The notes below the pieces were generated by a model. That model worked only from the letters and a program-made list of their open reading frames with translations, was not told where the DNA came from and made no database searches. From Actomonas sp051209155 (GTDB taxonomy: Bacteria > Verrucomicrobiota > Verrucomicrobiia > Opitutales > Opitutaceae), in NCBI GenBank assembly GCA_051209155.1, contig JBPJGB010000002.1: a stretch of 64,000 nt of DNA. One strand, 5' to 3'. The position numbers and the translations under genes were made by a program. Shown here piece after piece: positions 28,907 through 36,822 of the stretch; position 1 is the first letter of the stretch, and the number at the start of each line of letters is the position of its first letter.

Positions 28907-29572
28907 ATGTCCTGGGTGCGGCAGACGATTCACTTCATTGATTTCGAGGGCGGCGCCACATGCGGGATCCTGGAATACGGCGTGGTGACCCTGCGGAGTG
29001 GGGAAATTGTGGATACGGCGACGCGGCTGTGCCAGGCGACGGGACGAGTGCGGCCGGAGGATGTGGCCGTGCATGGCATCGCGGCCGAAGCAGTCGCGGG
29101 CGAGGCGGTGTTTGGTGAGGAGTTTGAGCGTTTTGCGGCGCTGCGGGAAAGCGGGCCGCTGGCGGCGCATTTTGCGAATGCGGAGAACACGATGTTGAAA
29201 AGCGTATGGCCGTATACGCGGGTGGCGCCGGACTGGGTGCGGCCGGATGAGACGTCGACGGAGTGGGGGCCGTGGATCGATACGGGGCGACTTTACCCAC
29301 AGTTGTTTCTGGGGCTGGAATCGGCCCGGCTGGAAGATCTGGTGGGCCGGATGGGCTTGCAGAATGAGTTGGATCGCGTGGCGCTGGAGCTGTGTCCGGC
29401 GGGGCGGCGGCGCTATCACGCGGCGCTCTACGACGCGTTGGCGGGTGCGTTGCTGCTACGCCGGCTGGCGATGGAGCCCGAGGTCGCCGCGCAGTCGCTG
29501 GGGTGGTTGCTGCAGATGAGCACGTTGGATCCCGAAAAGCGCGAGGCGATGACGCAGGGGGACCTCTTTTAA
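28907..29572 (+). CDS. DnaQ-like 3'-5' exonuclease domain protein
   Basis: 221 residues. Exo I motif HFIDFEGG holds the Asp-x-Glu pair close to the N-terminus. Exo III is RRRYHAALYDALAG with the His and Asp spaced as in DEDDh enzymes. Exo II is atypical: AHFANAENTML has Glu where Asp is usual. Such proteins trim RNA or DNA 3' ends. ATG 28907 follows GAGGA closely. A run of GCTGAAAT repeats follows the stop codon. Confidence 0.75.
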   Translation: MSWVRQTIHFIDFEGGATCGILEYGVVTLRSGEIVDTATRLCQATGRVRPEDVAVHGIAAEAVAGEAVFGEEFERFAALRESGPLAAHFANAENTMLKSVWPYTRVAPDWVRPDETSTEWGPWIDTGRLYPQLFLGLESARLEDLVGRMGLQNELDRVALELCPAGRRRYHAALYDALAGALLLRRLAMEPEVAAQSLGWLLQMSTLDPEKREAMTQGDLF

Positions 29573-29600
29573 AAACGCTGAAATGCTGAAATGCTGAACG
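29571..29600. repeat. GCTGAAAT tandem repeat, copy 1
   Basis: Three tandem octamers of the form CGCTGAAATGCTGAAATGCT lie between two plus-strand genes. Related runs occur at 30907-30942 and 36762-36800. Confidence 0.7.
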
Positions 29601-29622
29601 ACGCACAGGTGAAAGGGAGGCG

Positions 29623-30171
29623 ATGAAGATACCGCGAGGAGCCGAACCGCGGACCGACTTCGAGCGGGTGATGGTGGAAGGTTACAAGGAGGACATGATC
29701 GCCTTCATGGCGGAGCACCAGCGGGCTTTTGGCGAAGCGCTGAAGCTCGCGACGACGGATCGCCAACCTTACGCGTGGCGCGCGGCCTGGCTGGTCGAGA
29801 CGCGGATGGAGGACAACGATCGCCGCGTGCGGCCGGCCATCGGCGCGATGCTGGCGGCGGTGCCGGATCGGCCGGAGGGGCACCAACGGGAGTTGTTGAA
29901 AATCCTGCTGCGCCTTGAGCTGGGCGATGAAGAGGAAGGCACGCTGTTCAACCTCGCGGTGGCGTGGTGGGAGGATGTGAGCCGGCGGCCGTCGCTGCGC
30001 TGGTTTGCGATCAATTTCATCCTGCGGATGCTCGAGAAGTATCCGGACCTGAGCGGTGAGGTGCGGCTGCTGGTGAGACCGGCTTACCTGAAAGCCCTGT
30101 CGCCGGGCATTCGGCGCTCGGTGGAGAAACGTTTGGCGCAGGCGTTGCCGGGGCCGATCAGCGACGACTGA
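29623..30171 (+). CDS. HEAT-like helical protein, unknown function
   Basis: 182 residues, nearly all helical, with paired helices of the type AFMAEHQRAFGEALKLATTD, YAWRAAWLVE and LRWFAINFILRMLEKYPD, which suggests an alpha-solenoid. No catalytic motif and no signal peptide. AGGGAGG precedes ATG 29623. It lies downstream of the exonuclease gene and overlaps the convergent wecG-like gene by 14 nt. Function not recognised. Confidence 0.75.
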   Translation: MKIPRGAEPRTDFERVMVEGYKEDMIAFMAEHQRAFGEALKLATTDRQPYAWRAAWLVETRMEDNDRRVRPAIGAMLAAVPDRPEGHQRELLKILLRLELGDEEEGTLFNLAVAWWEDVSRRPSLRWFAINFILRMLEKYPDLSGEVRLLVRPAYLKALSPGIRRSVEKRLAQALPGPISDD

Positions 30172-30898
30172 ATATGGACCGCAACCACAGCCAAACAAAG
30201 CGCGGATTGTTGCGCAGGTAGCGGGGGCCGAGGCGGCGGGGTTCGGCGCAGAGGCGATAAAACCACTCCAGGCCGCAGCGTTGCATCCAGCGCGGTGCCT
30301 GGGACACGCGGCCGGTGTGGAAATCGAAGGCCGCGCCGACGCCGATGAGCAGACCGGTGTCGAGGTCGGCGGCGTGCGTGGCCATGAAGTGTTCCTGCTT
30401 CGGGGTGCTCAGGCCGACCCACATGATGTGTGGCTGAGTGCGAGCGATGTCGGATTGCAGCGTGGCAACCTCGACGTCATTGAGCGGTCGATACGGCGGC
30501 GTGAAGGTTCCCACCACGTCGAGACCGGGGAAGCGGGCGATGAGGGCGTCGCGCAGCTCTTCGGCGACCCCGGGGGCGCCGCCGTAAAAGTAGTGGCGTA
30601 ACCCGCATGCGCGACCGGCGTCGCAAACCGCGAGCATCAAGTCGGGGCCGTAAACGCGTTCGGTGCCCGGTGGGCCGAGCCAAACGAGGGGCATGCCATC
30701 GGGGGTGACGAGGAAAGCGCGTTTGTAGATCTCTTGCAGTTGCGGGTCGTCCTGGGCCTCGATCACGCCGTGCACGCCAGTGACGCAGACGTAGCCCGAG
30801 TGCGGTTGGCGCGCGGCATCGAGGATGGTGCGCGTGGCCAGATCCAGGGTCAGCGCGTGAACGCCGACACCGAGAACGTTGAAGCGAGGGGGAGGCAC
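30158..30898 (-). CDS. WecG/TagA/CpsF family glycosyltransferase
   Basis: 246-residue GT26 enzyme with GTG start. VTPDGMPLVWLG holds the catalytic Asp, and GVGAAFDFHTGRVSQAPRWM plus CGLEWFYRLCAEPRRLGPRY form the conserved C-terminal block. Family members add ManNAcA or ManNAc to lipid-linked GlcNAc in enterobacterial common antigen or teichoic-acid linkage units. It is separate from the main polysaccharide block, so its glycan is uncertain. Confidence 0.92.
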   Translation of the reverse strand: MPPPRFNVLGVGVHALTLDLATRTILDAARQPHSGYVCVTGVHGVIEAQDDPQLQEIYKRAFLVTPDGMPLVWLGPPGTERVYGPDLMLAVCDAGRACGLRHYFYGGAPGVAEELRDALIARFPGLDVVGTFTPPYRPLNDVEVATLQSDIARTQPHIMWVGLSTPKQEHFMATHAADLDTGLLIGVGAAFDFHTGRVSQAPRWMQRCGLEWFYRLCAEPRRLGPRYLRNNPRFVWLWLRSIFSRR

Positions 30899-30906
30899 GG
30901 ACCTCT

Positions 30907-30942
30907 AGAAACGCTGAAAGCGGAAAAGCTGAAAAGCTGAAT
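30907..30942. repeat. GCTGAAA tandem repeat, copy 2
   Basis: Run of ACGCTGAAAGCGGAAAAGCT type units in the gap between the HAD phosphatase and the WecG-like gene, matching copies at 29571 and 36762. Confidence 0.65.
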
Positions 30943-30946
30943 CCGG

Positions 30947-31594
30947 TCAGAGTGAGGCGAGGAGTTCGCCGGGGGCGACATCGGCCAGCGAGCGAAGTTG
31001 GCGCGTGGCGTGGGCGAAGGTGTGCTCGGTGGTGCAGGGATTGGGGATGACCACAACGCGCATACCGGCGGCATGGGCGGCCTGATGGCCGGGCACGGAG
31101 TCCTCAAAGGCGACCGCCCGGGTCGGTGTGACCTGCAGGCGGCGACACGCCTCATGGTAGAGATCGGGGGCGGGTTTGCCGCGGGCCACGTCCTCGCGGC
31201 AGACGATGGCATCAAAATGGTTGAATAGGCCGATGCGACGGAGGTGTTTGTCGACGTGGGCGTGCGAGGAGTTGGAGGCGACGGCCAAAACGATGCCTTG
31301 AGCGCGGGCGTGGTCGAGCAGCTCGCGCACGCCGGGCAGGATGGGCTGACCGGCAATGATCTGTTCTTTGTGGGTGAAGAAACGGTCCTCCAGATTGGTC
31401 CGATCCAAGTCGGCCGGCAGGCCTTGCCACGGATCGAAGGCTATGCCGACGTGGCCGATGATCCCTTCGCCACGGGCCCGGTCGAAAGTGTTGCCGTGTT
31501 CGTCGTGCACGGCGGCCCATGCGTCGATCAACGGAGTTTCCGTATCGAGAATCAGACCATCAAAATCGAGCACCAGGGCGGAGACAACTGCCAT
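30947..31594 (-). CDS. HAD-superfamily phosphatase, beta-phosphoglucomutase-like
   Basis: 215 residues from ATG 31594. Motif I is LDFDGLILDTE (nucleophile Asp), motif II is AVASNSS, motif III is the Lys in RGKPAPDLYHEA and motif IV is AFEDSVPG. The cap domain between motifs I and II fits subfamily IA (PgmB/phosphoglycolate-phosphatase group). The substrate is likely a small phosphorylated sugar or metabolite. A strong hairpin lies 12 nt upstream. Confidence 0.88.
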   Translation of the reverse strand: MAVVSALVLDFDGLILDTETPLIDAWAAVHDEHGNTFDRARGEGIIGHVGIAFDPWQGLPADLDRTNLEDRFFTHKEQIIAGQPILPGVRELLDHARAQGIVLAVASNSSHAHVDKHLRRIGLFNHFDAIVCREDVARGKPAPDLYHEACRRLQVTPTRAVAFEDSVPGHQAAHAAGMRVVVIPNPCTTEHTFAHATRQLRSLADVAPGELLASL

Positions 31595-31605
31595 GGAGGA
31601 CGGAT

Positions 31606-31637
31606 GGTCGCCGCTCGCGTAAGTGCAAGCGGCGACC
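31606..31637. repeat. 10-bp stem hairpin upstream of HAD gene
   Basis: Perfect inverted repeat GGTCGCCGCT / AGCGGCGACC with a 12-nt loop. It sits in the presumed 5' untranslated region of the HAD phosphatase, within the divergent gap with the peptidase gene. Confidence 0.6.
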
Positions 31638-31756
31638 GACAAATCGCCGGCGGGGAACCTCGGCGCAACCGACCACGATGACCGGGAAAAGCCGTTCGCA
31701 CCGGTTAAAATCGTGTCGGAGCTTGCCGACACCGGCACGGTGTTCGCTGTTGAGGC

Positions 31757-33682
31757 ATGCGACGTATCGTTTTGTTTCAACCGGGCTCGGCCGCACGGGG
31801 TGTGGTCGGGCTGATTTGCTGCCTCAGCCTCAGTTCCCTCCTCATGGCCAAACCCGACACAATGAACCGCGACGAGATCGCGGAGGACTACAAGTGGGAC
31901 TTTTCCCCGATCTACCCAAATTGGGCGGCGTGGGAGGCCGACATGGACACGTTGGCGGCGCACATCGACGCCTATGCCGCCCTCAAGGGCACGCTCGGCG
32001 ACGGCGCGGGGGCCTTGGTTCATGCCTACGAGCTGGGCGACGAAATCGGCCGCCTCCAATACAAGCTCTACCGCTACCCGCAATTGCAGCGCGATGTGGA
32101 CATGCGCAACACCGACATCTCGGGCAAGTTCCAACGGGTGAACGCACTGTTCGCGAAGTTGGGCACGGCGACCTCCTGGTTTACGCCGGAATTGCTTGAG
32201 GTGGGTTACGGCAAGGTCGCGGAATGGTTGAACGCCGACCCGCGCCTGGCGCCCTACCGTTTCCCGATCGAGGAAGCCTTCCGGCAGGCCGAACACACGC
32301 TCGATGCCGACGGCGAGCGCCTGCTGTCGTTTTCATCACAGTTCTCCGGCACGCCGCGCTCGATCTATCAGGAGCTGAGCACCTCGGACATCGACTTTCC
32401 CAAAATCACGCTGAGCACCGGCGAGGAGGTGACGCTTTCTTACGGCGGTTACTCCCGCATCCTCAATACGGCCCGGGAGCAGGCGGATCGGAAGGCCGCC
32501 TTCGAAGGGCACTACGAAACCTACGCCGCGAACAAGAACACTTACGCGGCCATCTACAACGCGACGTTGCAGCGCGACTGGTTTGGCGCGCAAGCGCGCG
32601 GCTACGCGTCGACCTTGGAGGCGGCGCTTGATGGCAACAACGTTCCGGTCGAGGTTTACGAGACCCTGGTGAAAACCGTCCGGGCGGGCACCGAGCCCGT
32701 GCGGCGCTACATGAAGATTCGCGCCAGGATGCTGGGGTTGGACAGCTACCATCTCTACGACGGTTCGCTGCCGCTCCTGGAAGATGATCGCACCTACGCC
32801 TACGACGATGTGAAGGCGACGGTGCTCGAGTCGGTGGCGCCCCTGGGCGACGATTACCAGGCCAAGATGGCGGAACTGCTCAACGGCCGCTGGCTCGACG
32901 TCTACGAGAACGAAGGCAAACGCAGCGGCGCCTACAACGCGGGCGTGTATGGAGTAGGCACCTACATGCTGATGAACTACAACGACACGCTTGATGCGGT
33001 GTTCACCTTTGCGCATGAGGCCGGCCACGCGCTGCACACGTTGTTGTCCTACGAGACGCAGCCCTTCGCCACCGCCAGCTACACGATCTTTGTGGCCGAG
33101 GTCGCCTCGACCACCAACGAACGCTTTCTGCTGGAGCTGCTGCTGAGCCGCACCGATGACCCGAAAGAGCGCTTCCTTTTGTTGCAGCAGGCCATCGACG
33201 ACATTGTCGGCACCTTCTACACGCAGGTGCTCTTTGCGGACTACGAGTGGCAGGCGCATCAGCGGGTGGAGCAGGGGCAGCCGATCACGCCGGATACCTT
33301 GTCCGAGATCTACATGGGCCTGTTGGGAGATTACTACGGTGACGCGGTCGCGCAGGATGAGCTCTACCGCTACACCTGGTCGCGGATTCCGCATTTCTTC
33401 AACTCGCCGTATTACGTCTATCAATACGCGACCTGCTTCGCGTCCTCGGCCCAGGTCTACAAGGCCATGACCACCGGCAGCGACGCCGAGCGCGAGGCGG
33501 CCACGGCGCGCTACCTCGAGCTGCTGCGCAGCGGCGGCAACGACCACCCGATGGAGCAGCTGCGCAAGGCCGGCGTCGACCTGGCAGATCCGGCTACCAT
33601 CCAAGCGGTGATCGACCAGATGGCGGAGCTCGTCGACCGCCTCGAGGTCGAGGCGGCGCGGATCCAGGAGAGCAGCTCCTAG
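31757..33682 (+). CDS. pepF: Oligoendopeptidase F (M3 family)
   Basis: 641-residue zinc metallopeptidase that cleaves short peptides. The zinc motif is FAHEAGHALHTL near residue 420, with Glu in VAEVASTTNE as third ligand, and the N-terminal PepF helical region (EDYKWDFSPIYPNWAAWEAD). Two starts are possible. ATG 31757 adds a hydrophobic leader (GVVGLICCLSLSSLLMA) that would export the enzyme, while ATG 31844 gives a normal cytosolic PepF. GAGG lies just before ATG 31757. The stop codon overlaps the stop of the convergent gene in a shared CTAG. Confidence 0.93.
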   Translation: MRRIVLFQPGSAARGVVGLICCLSLSSLLMAKPDTMNRDEIAEDYKWDFSPIYPNWAAWEADMDTLAAHIDAYAALKGTLGDGAGALVHAYELGDEIGRLQYKLYRYPQLQRDVDMRNTDISGKFQRVNALFAKLGTATSWFTPELLEVGYGKVAEWLNADPRLAPYRFPIEEAFRQAEHTLDADGERLLSFSSQFSGTPRSIYQELSTSDIDFPKITLSTGEEVTLSYGGYSRILNTAREQADRKAAFEGHYETYAANKNTYAAIYNATLQRDWFGAQARGYASTLEAALDGNNVPVEVYETLVKTVRAGTEPVRRYMKIRARMLGLDSYHLYDGSLPLLEDDRTYAYDDVKATVLESVAPLGDDYQAKMAELLNGRWLDVYENEGKRSGAYNAGVYGVGTYMLMNYNDTLDAVFTFAHEAGHALHTLLSYETQPFATASYTIFVAEVASTTNERFLLELLLSRTDDPKERFLLLQQAIDDIVGTFYTQVLFADYEWQAHQRVEQGQPITPDTLSEIYMGLLGDYYGDAVAQDELYRYTWSRIPHFFNSPYYVYQYATCFASSAQVYKAMTTGSDAEREAATARYLELLRSGGNDHPMEQLRKAGVDLADPATIQAVIDQMAELVDRLEVEAARIQESSS

Positions 33683-34191
33683 AGTTTGCTGGCGAGGTCG
33701 ATCTCCCGGGAATCGGAATTGTGGCTGAAGTAGCTGCGTTGGCCGAGGCCTTCGACGATGGCGTAGCGGCCATCTTCGACGGCCGAGCGGTTCTCGCCGT
33801 TGCGCGCCGTCAGTTTCACGTAGCGGAACTTCTTTACGAAATCCACCGCCTCTTGGAGGGTGCGGAACTCCCTCGATGAGCAGCGCAGTTTCGGGTTCTC
33901 CACGGAGAGGTGAAAATCCGAGGTGTCGCGGTCAGGCGCGTCACGAAAGAACCGATACGCTTCTTTGGTGTTCCCGTTGGTGTTGTCGAAGCTGGTGCGC
34001 ATGATGTTGCTGAATCGAACAAACACCGTCTGGAAGTAGGGCCTGAGCAAACTGTCCTCGGGTGGTTCGATTCGGGTCTCTTCGATAAAGACCCAATAGA
34101 GCTCCTTGGCCTGAATCGGCACGGCGCCCAAACAGGCGACGGCGAGGGCCAGGAGGAGGAAATGCGGAGTGCGGAAGAGGGAGGTCATCAT
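33679..34191 (-). CDS. Secreted protein, unknown function
   Basis: 170 residues with an evident signal peptide (FLLLALAVACLGAVPIQA, cleavage before KELYW). The mature part of about 140 residues is polar with mixed strands and helices, and has a single Cys. No family was recognised. ATG 34191 or the next codon, ATG 34188, is the start. A T-loop-like TTCGATTC at 34067 on the opposite strand is coincidental. Confidence 0.72.
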   Translation of the reverse strand: MMTSLFRTPHFLLLALAVACLGAVPIQAKELYWVFIEETRIEPPEDSLLRPYFQTVFVRFSNIMRTSFDNTNGNTKEAYRFFRDAPDRDTSDFHLSVENPKLRCSSREFRTLQEAVDFVKKFRYVKLTARNGENRSAVEDGRYAIVEGLGQRSYFSHNSDSREIDLASKL

Positions 34192-34348
34192 ATCACGGGA
34201 GGGTTGGAACTGAAGAAGGAGCGCAGAGTTGTGCCTCATGTATCATGCCATGCCTCCCGTGAATTGATCCGGGAAAATGAACCCTGTTTTCGGGAAATCC
34301 GGAAAATTCGCCGATGCGTGGTTTGCCGAAGATGGTTGAGTGGCCTCG

Positions 34349-34631
34349 TCAGGGACGAAGGCGCCCCGAATAGCTCAGGGTGATCTCGATCGAGTCTCCC
34401 GCGGTTTTCCCGCGGCGCAGGGCACTGGGCACCGGCCAGAAGGGTGCGGCCGTCTTTTCCGCGCCAGACTGAGGTGTGGTGAGCTTTACCGTCGAAGGTG
34501 GCGTTCGCCGGAGTGCGACCCCAGTCGCCGACCTCCGGCGGGCAATGTTCCGGTGGCACGGCCACAAAATGCCAGCCGCCCTTGCCGGGATATTTGAAGA
34601 GCGTGGCGGTGAACCGATGCGGGCCGGCCAT
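34349..34631 (-). pseudogene. DUF1905 protein with frameshift
   Basis: From ATG 34631 the frame reads HRFTATLFKYPGKGGWHFVA through SVWRGKDGRTLLA, which is a DUF1905 domain. At about 34434-34437 one extra base (CTGGCCGG where CTGCCGG would fit) breaks the frame. The neighbouring frame continues the family pattern exactly: VPSALRRGKTAGDSIEITLS, then stop at 34349. Repaired, the product is about 93 residues. It follows corA by 14 nt. A sequencing error is the alternative to a real mutation. Confidence 0.7.
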
Positions 34632-34645
34632 GCCTGGAGGCGGCA

Positions 34646-35617
34646 CTACAGCCAGCCGCGTTTGCGCATGAGGGTGGCCATGCCGGCGGTGGCGAGGGCG
34701 GTGACGCCAAAGGTGATGGGGTAGGCCCAACCGCCGCTGAGAACATCCATGTGTTCGAAGTTCATGCCGAACCAACCGCCGATGAGCAGGGGCGGAATGG
34801 ACAAGGCGGTGAGCGACGTGAGCACGCGAATACCTTCCGAAGCCTCGTGGCTGGAGCGGTTGAGGAAGACGCGAAAGGAGAGGATAAGTTGGTCGGCCCA
34901 GGTGGTGGCCTGTTGCTCGATGCGCTGCATTTCCTCCTCCAGGTCGCGCAGGTAGGGCACGATGACCTTCCGGATGAACTTCGCTTTGCCCTGCCAAAGC
35001 TCGTGCACGGTCTGGCGTTGCGGGCGGACGATCTGGCGGAGTTGGGCGAGCTCCTTGCGCAGGGCGAGCACGCGAGGGAAAAGATCCTCGGGCGTGCCTT
35101 CGTGCAGGGCGTCCCACTCGATGTCCTCCAGCTCCTGGCGCAGCTCGGCGAGCGCGGGCTGATAGGCATCGACCATGTAGTCGAGGATGGTGTGGGCGAA
35201 ACGGTCGGGTCCGCGGACGAGGCGGTTGGGCGTGCGGACAAACTTGTCGATGGCGGCCTGGACCGGGCGCAGGGGTTGCCGGTGAAAGGTCACCAGAAAG
35301 TTCTTACCGAGGATAAGGTCGAGTTCGGTGGTGGTGAACTTGTCGGTCTTGGAATAGTCGACCGCGTGCATCACGAGATGCAGGTAGTCCTCGTAGGCTT
35401 CGAGTTTGGGAAAGGGGTTGTCCGACGCGCAGTCCTCGATGACGAGCGGGTGCAGGTGAAGCAGCTCCTCCATGATGCGCTTCACGTGCTTCTCGGCCGG
35501 ATTGACCATGTCGATCCACATCATGACCCCCGGCTCCTCGCGCAGCGCCGCCAGCGAGCTCGTGGGCGGATTCTCCACGGCGAGGCGGTTGTGGCGATAG
35601 ACGAGGGAAGTGACCAT
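34646..35617 (-). CDS. corA: CorA family magnesium/divalent cation transporter, copy 1
   Basis: 323 residues. A long N-terminal cytosolic alpha/beta domain and stalk helix lead into two C-terminal transmembrane segments. The pore signature GMN is present in IGGWFGMNFEHMD at the end of TM1. TM2 ends with a basic tail (LMRKRGWL). The protein would work as an inner-membrane homopentamer importing Mg, Co or Ni. A second corA lies 168 nt upstream on the same strand. Confidence 0.93.
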   Translation of the reverse strand: MVTSLVYRHNRLAVENPPTSSLAALREEPGVMMWIDMVNPAEKHVKRIMEELLHLHPLVIEDCASDNPFPKLEAYEDYLHLVMHAVDYSKTDKFTTTELDLILGKNFLVTFHRQPLRPVQAAIDKFVRTPNRLVRGPDRFAHTILDYMVDAYQPALAELRQELEDIEWDALHEGTPEDLFPRVLALRKELAQLRQIVRPQRQTVHELWQGKAKFIRKVIVPYLRDLEEEMQRIEQQATTWADQLILSFRVFLNRSSHEASEGIRVLTSLTALSIPPLLIGGWFGMNFEHMDVLSGGWAYPITFGVTALATAGMATLMRKRGWL

Positions 35618-35666
35618 GGCAGGGTCGGCGGATGGGCTAGCGAGCGGAGGGGCAGAATGTTATTTT

Positions 35667-35688
35667 AACCACGAATGGACACGAATGG
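35667..35688. repeat. ACGAATGGAC-type direct repeat
   Basis: AACCACGAATGGACACGAAT and the next two bases form a direct repeat of (A)CACGAATGG units in the gap between the two corA genes. Confidence 0.55.
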
Positions 35689-35740
35689 CTTCGGCTACCG
35701 CCTACGCACTGGAACGGGCAGGATCTGGCACGACAGGTTG

Positions 35741-35785
35741 GGATTTGGTGATTTGAATTTTGGGATTTGCGCGGCGGAGCCGCGC
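35741..35785. repeat. GGGATTTG repeats plus GC hairpin between corA genes
   Basis: A TGGGATTTGGTGATTTGAAT run is followed by a perfect 7-bp hairpin GCGCGGC-GGA-GCCGCGC (35769-35785) that directly abuts the stop codon of the second corA gene. The run is the reverse complement of the AAATCCCAA repeats at 43338-43372. The hairpin may stop or stabilise the corA transcript, but there is no T-tract. Confidence 0.6.
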
Positions 35786-36754
35786 TTAGATCCAGCGCCG
35801 TTTTTTGCACCACCACCACATGCCGGCGGAGATGGCGAGGGTGGCGAGGAGGACGAGGGGATAGCCGAACTGGGTGTGCAGCCCGGGCATGTTGCGGAAG
35901 TTCATGCCGAACCACGTGCCGATGACCATGGCGGGCAGGGTGATGGCGGTGAGCGCGGTGAGGACCTTGATGCCTTCGTTGGCCTGGAAGCCGGACTTCG
36001 ACAGGAAGAGGTCGAAGACGATGAGCAACTGGTCGGAGAAGGTGATGGCGCGTTCGTTGATGCGCACGAGGTTGTCCCGCAGGTCGCGGAAGTAAGGCAG
36101 CATGACCGGACGGATGAGGTCATATTCTCCAAGGGCGAGGCGGTTGATCACGTCGCGCTGCGGGGCGATGATGCGGCGCAGGTGCGAGAGCTCCTCACGG
36201 GTTTCCAGCAGGGTGGGGATGAGATCCTTCTGCTCGGGCGACAACAGTTCACCCTCGATGTCTTCGAGCTCCTCGCGGAATTCGTCGGCCACGGGTTGGT
36301 AGAGATCGATGATGGCGTCGAGGACGTAGTGGGCGATGCGGTCGGGGGCTTTGGCAAAGATTCCGGTGGCGCGGCGGCAGCGGTCGAGCACGCCATCGAC
36401 GGCCTTGAGTTCGGCGCGCCGGAAGGTGACGACGAAGTTGCGGCCGAGAAACATGTCGAGCTCGGTGGTATTGAACTTCTCCGTGCGGGTGAAGTCGACC
36501 GCATGCATCACGAGGAAGAGGTAGTCGTCGTAGTCCTCGACCTTCGGCACGTCGGTGGGCGTCACGCAGTCCTCGATGGCCAGAGGGTGAAAGGCGAAGA
36601 GCGTTTCGAGGACGTCTTTGATCTCCTCCGGTTTGGGATCACTCAAGTCGACCCACATGAAAAGCCCCTTGTCGGAACGCACCAGGCGAAGGGCATCGAG
36701 TTCGAGGTCGGTGCCGACGACTTTACCATCGCTGAAGACGAAGGAGGAGATCAC
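35786..36754 (-). CDS. corA: CorA family magnesium/divalent cation transporter, copy 2
   Basis: 322 residues, GTG start. Same architecture as copy 1: soluble domain, stalk, IGTWFGMNFRNMP with the GMN selectivity motif, a second membrane segment and a basic WCKKRRWI tail. The two copies are clearly paralogous along their whole length (for example LVMHAVDY/F in both) but differ enough to be an old duplication or separate subfamilies. A GCTGAAA repeat run sits just upstream. Confidence 0.93.
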   Translation of the reverse strand: MISSFVFSDGKVVGTDLELDALRLVRSDKGLFMWVDLSDPKPEEIKDVLETLFAFHPLAIEDCVTPTDVPKVEDYDDYLFLVMHAVDFTRTEKFNTTELDMFLGRNFVVTFRRAELKAVDGVLDRCRRATGIFAKAPDRIAHYVLDAIIDLYQPVADEFREELEDIEGELLSPEQKDLIPTLLETREELSHLRRIIAPQRDVINRLALGEYDLIRPVMLPYFRDLRDNLVRINERAITFSDQLLIVFDLFLSKSGFQANEGIKVLTALTAITLPAMVIGTWFGMNFRNMPGLHTQFGYPLVLLATLAISAGMWWWCKKRRWI

Positions 36755-36761
36755 GGGAACA

Positions 36762-36800
36762 AGGAAAAGCTGAAATGCGGAAAAGCTGGAATGCTGAAAT
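36762..36800. repeat. GCTGAAA tandem repeat, copy 3
   Basis: Units of GGAAAAGCTGAAATGCGGAA type fill the gap between the PtsN-like gene and corA copy 2. Same family as 29571-29600 and 30907-30942. Confidence 0.65.
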
Positions 36801-36822
36801 TGGGCGGCACGTTGACGCGGCC

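Noticed and set aside
29571..29600. Short direct repeats considered as a CRISPR array
   Set aside because: Units are 8 nt with no unique spacers, and no cas genes are nearby.
30947..32296. 449-residue reading of the HAD phosphatase
   Set aside because: The added N-terminus is antisense to pepF and lacks domain content; motif I follows ATG 31594 directly.
34061..34080. T-loop-like GGTTCGATTC suggesting a tRNA
   Set aside because: No acceptor, D or anticodon stem could be paired around it, and it lies inside a signal-peptide gene on the other strand.
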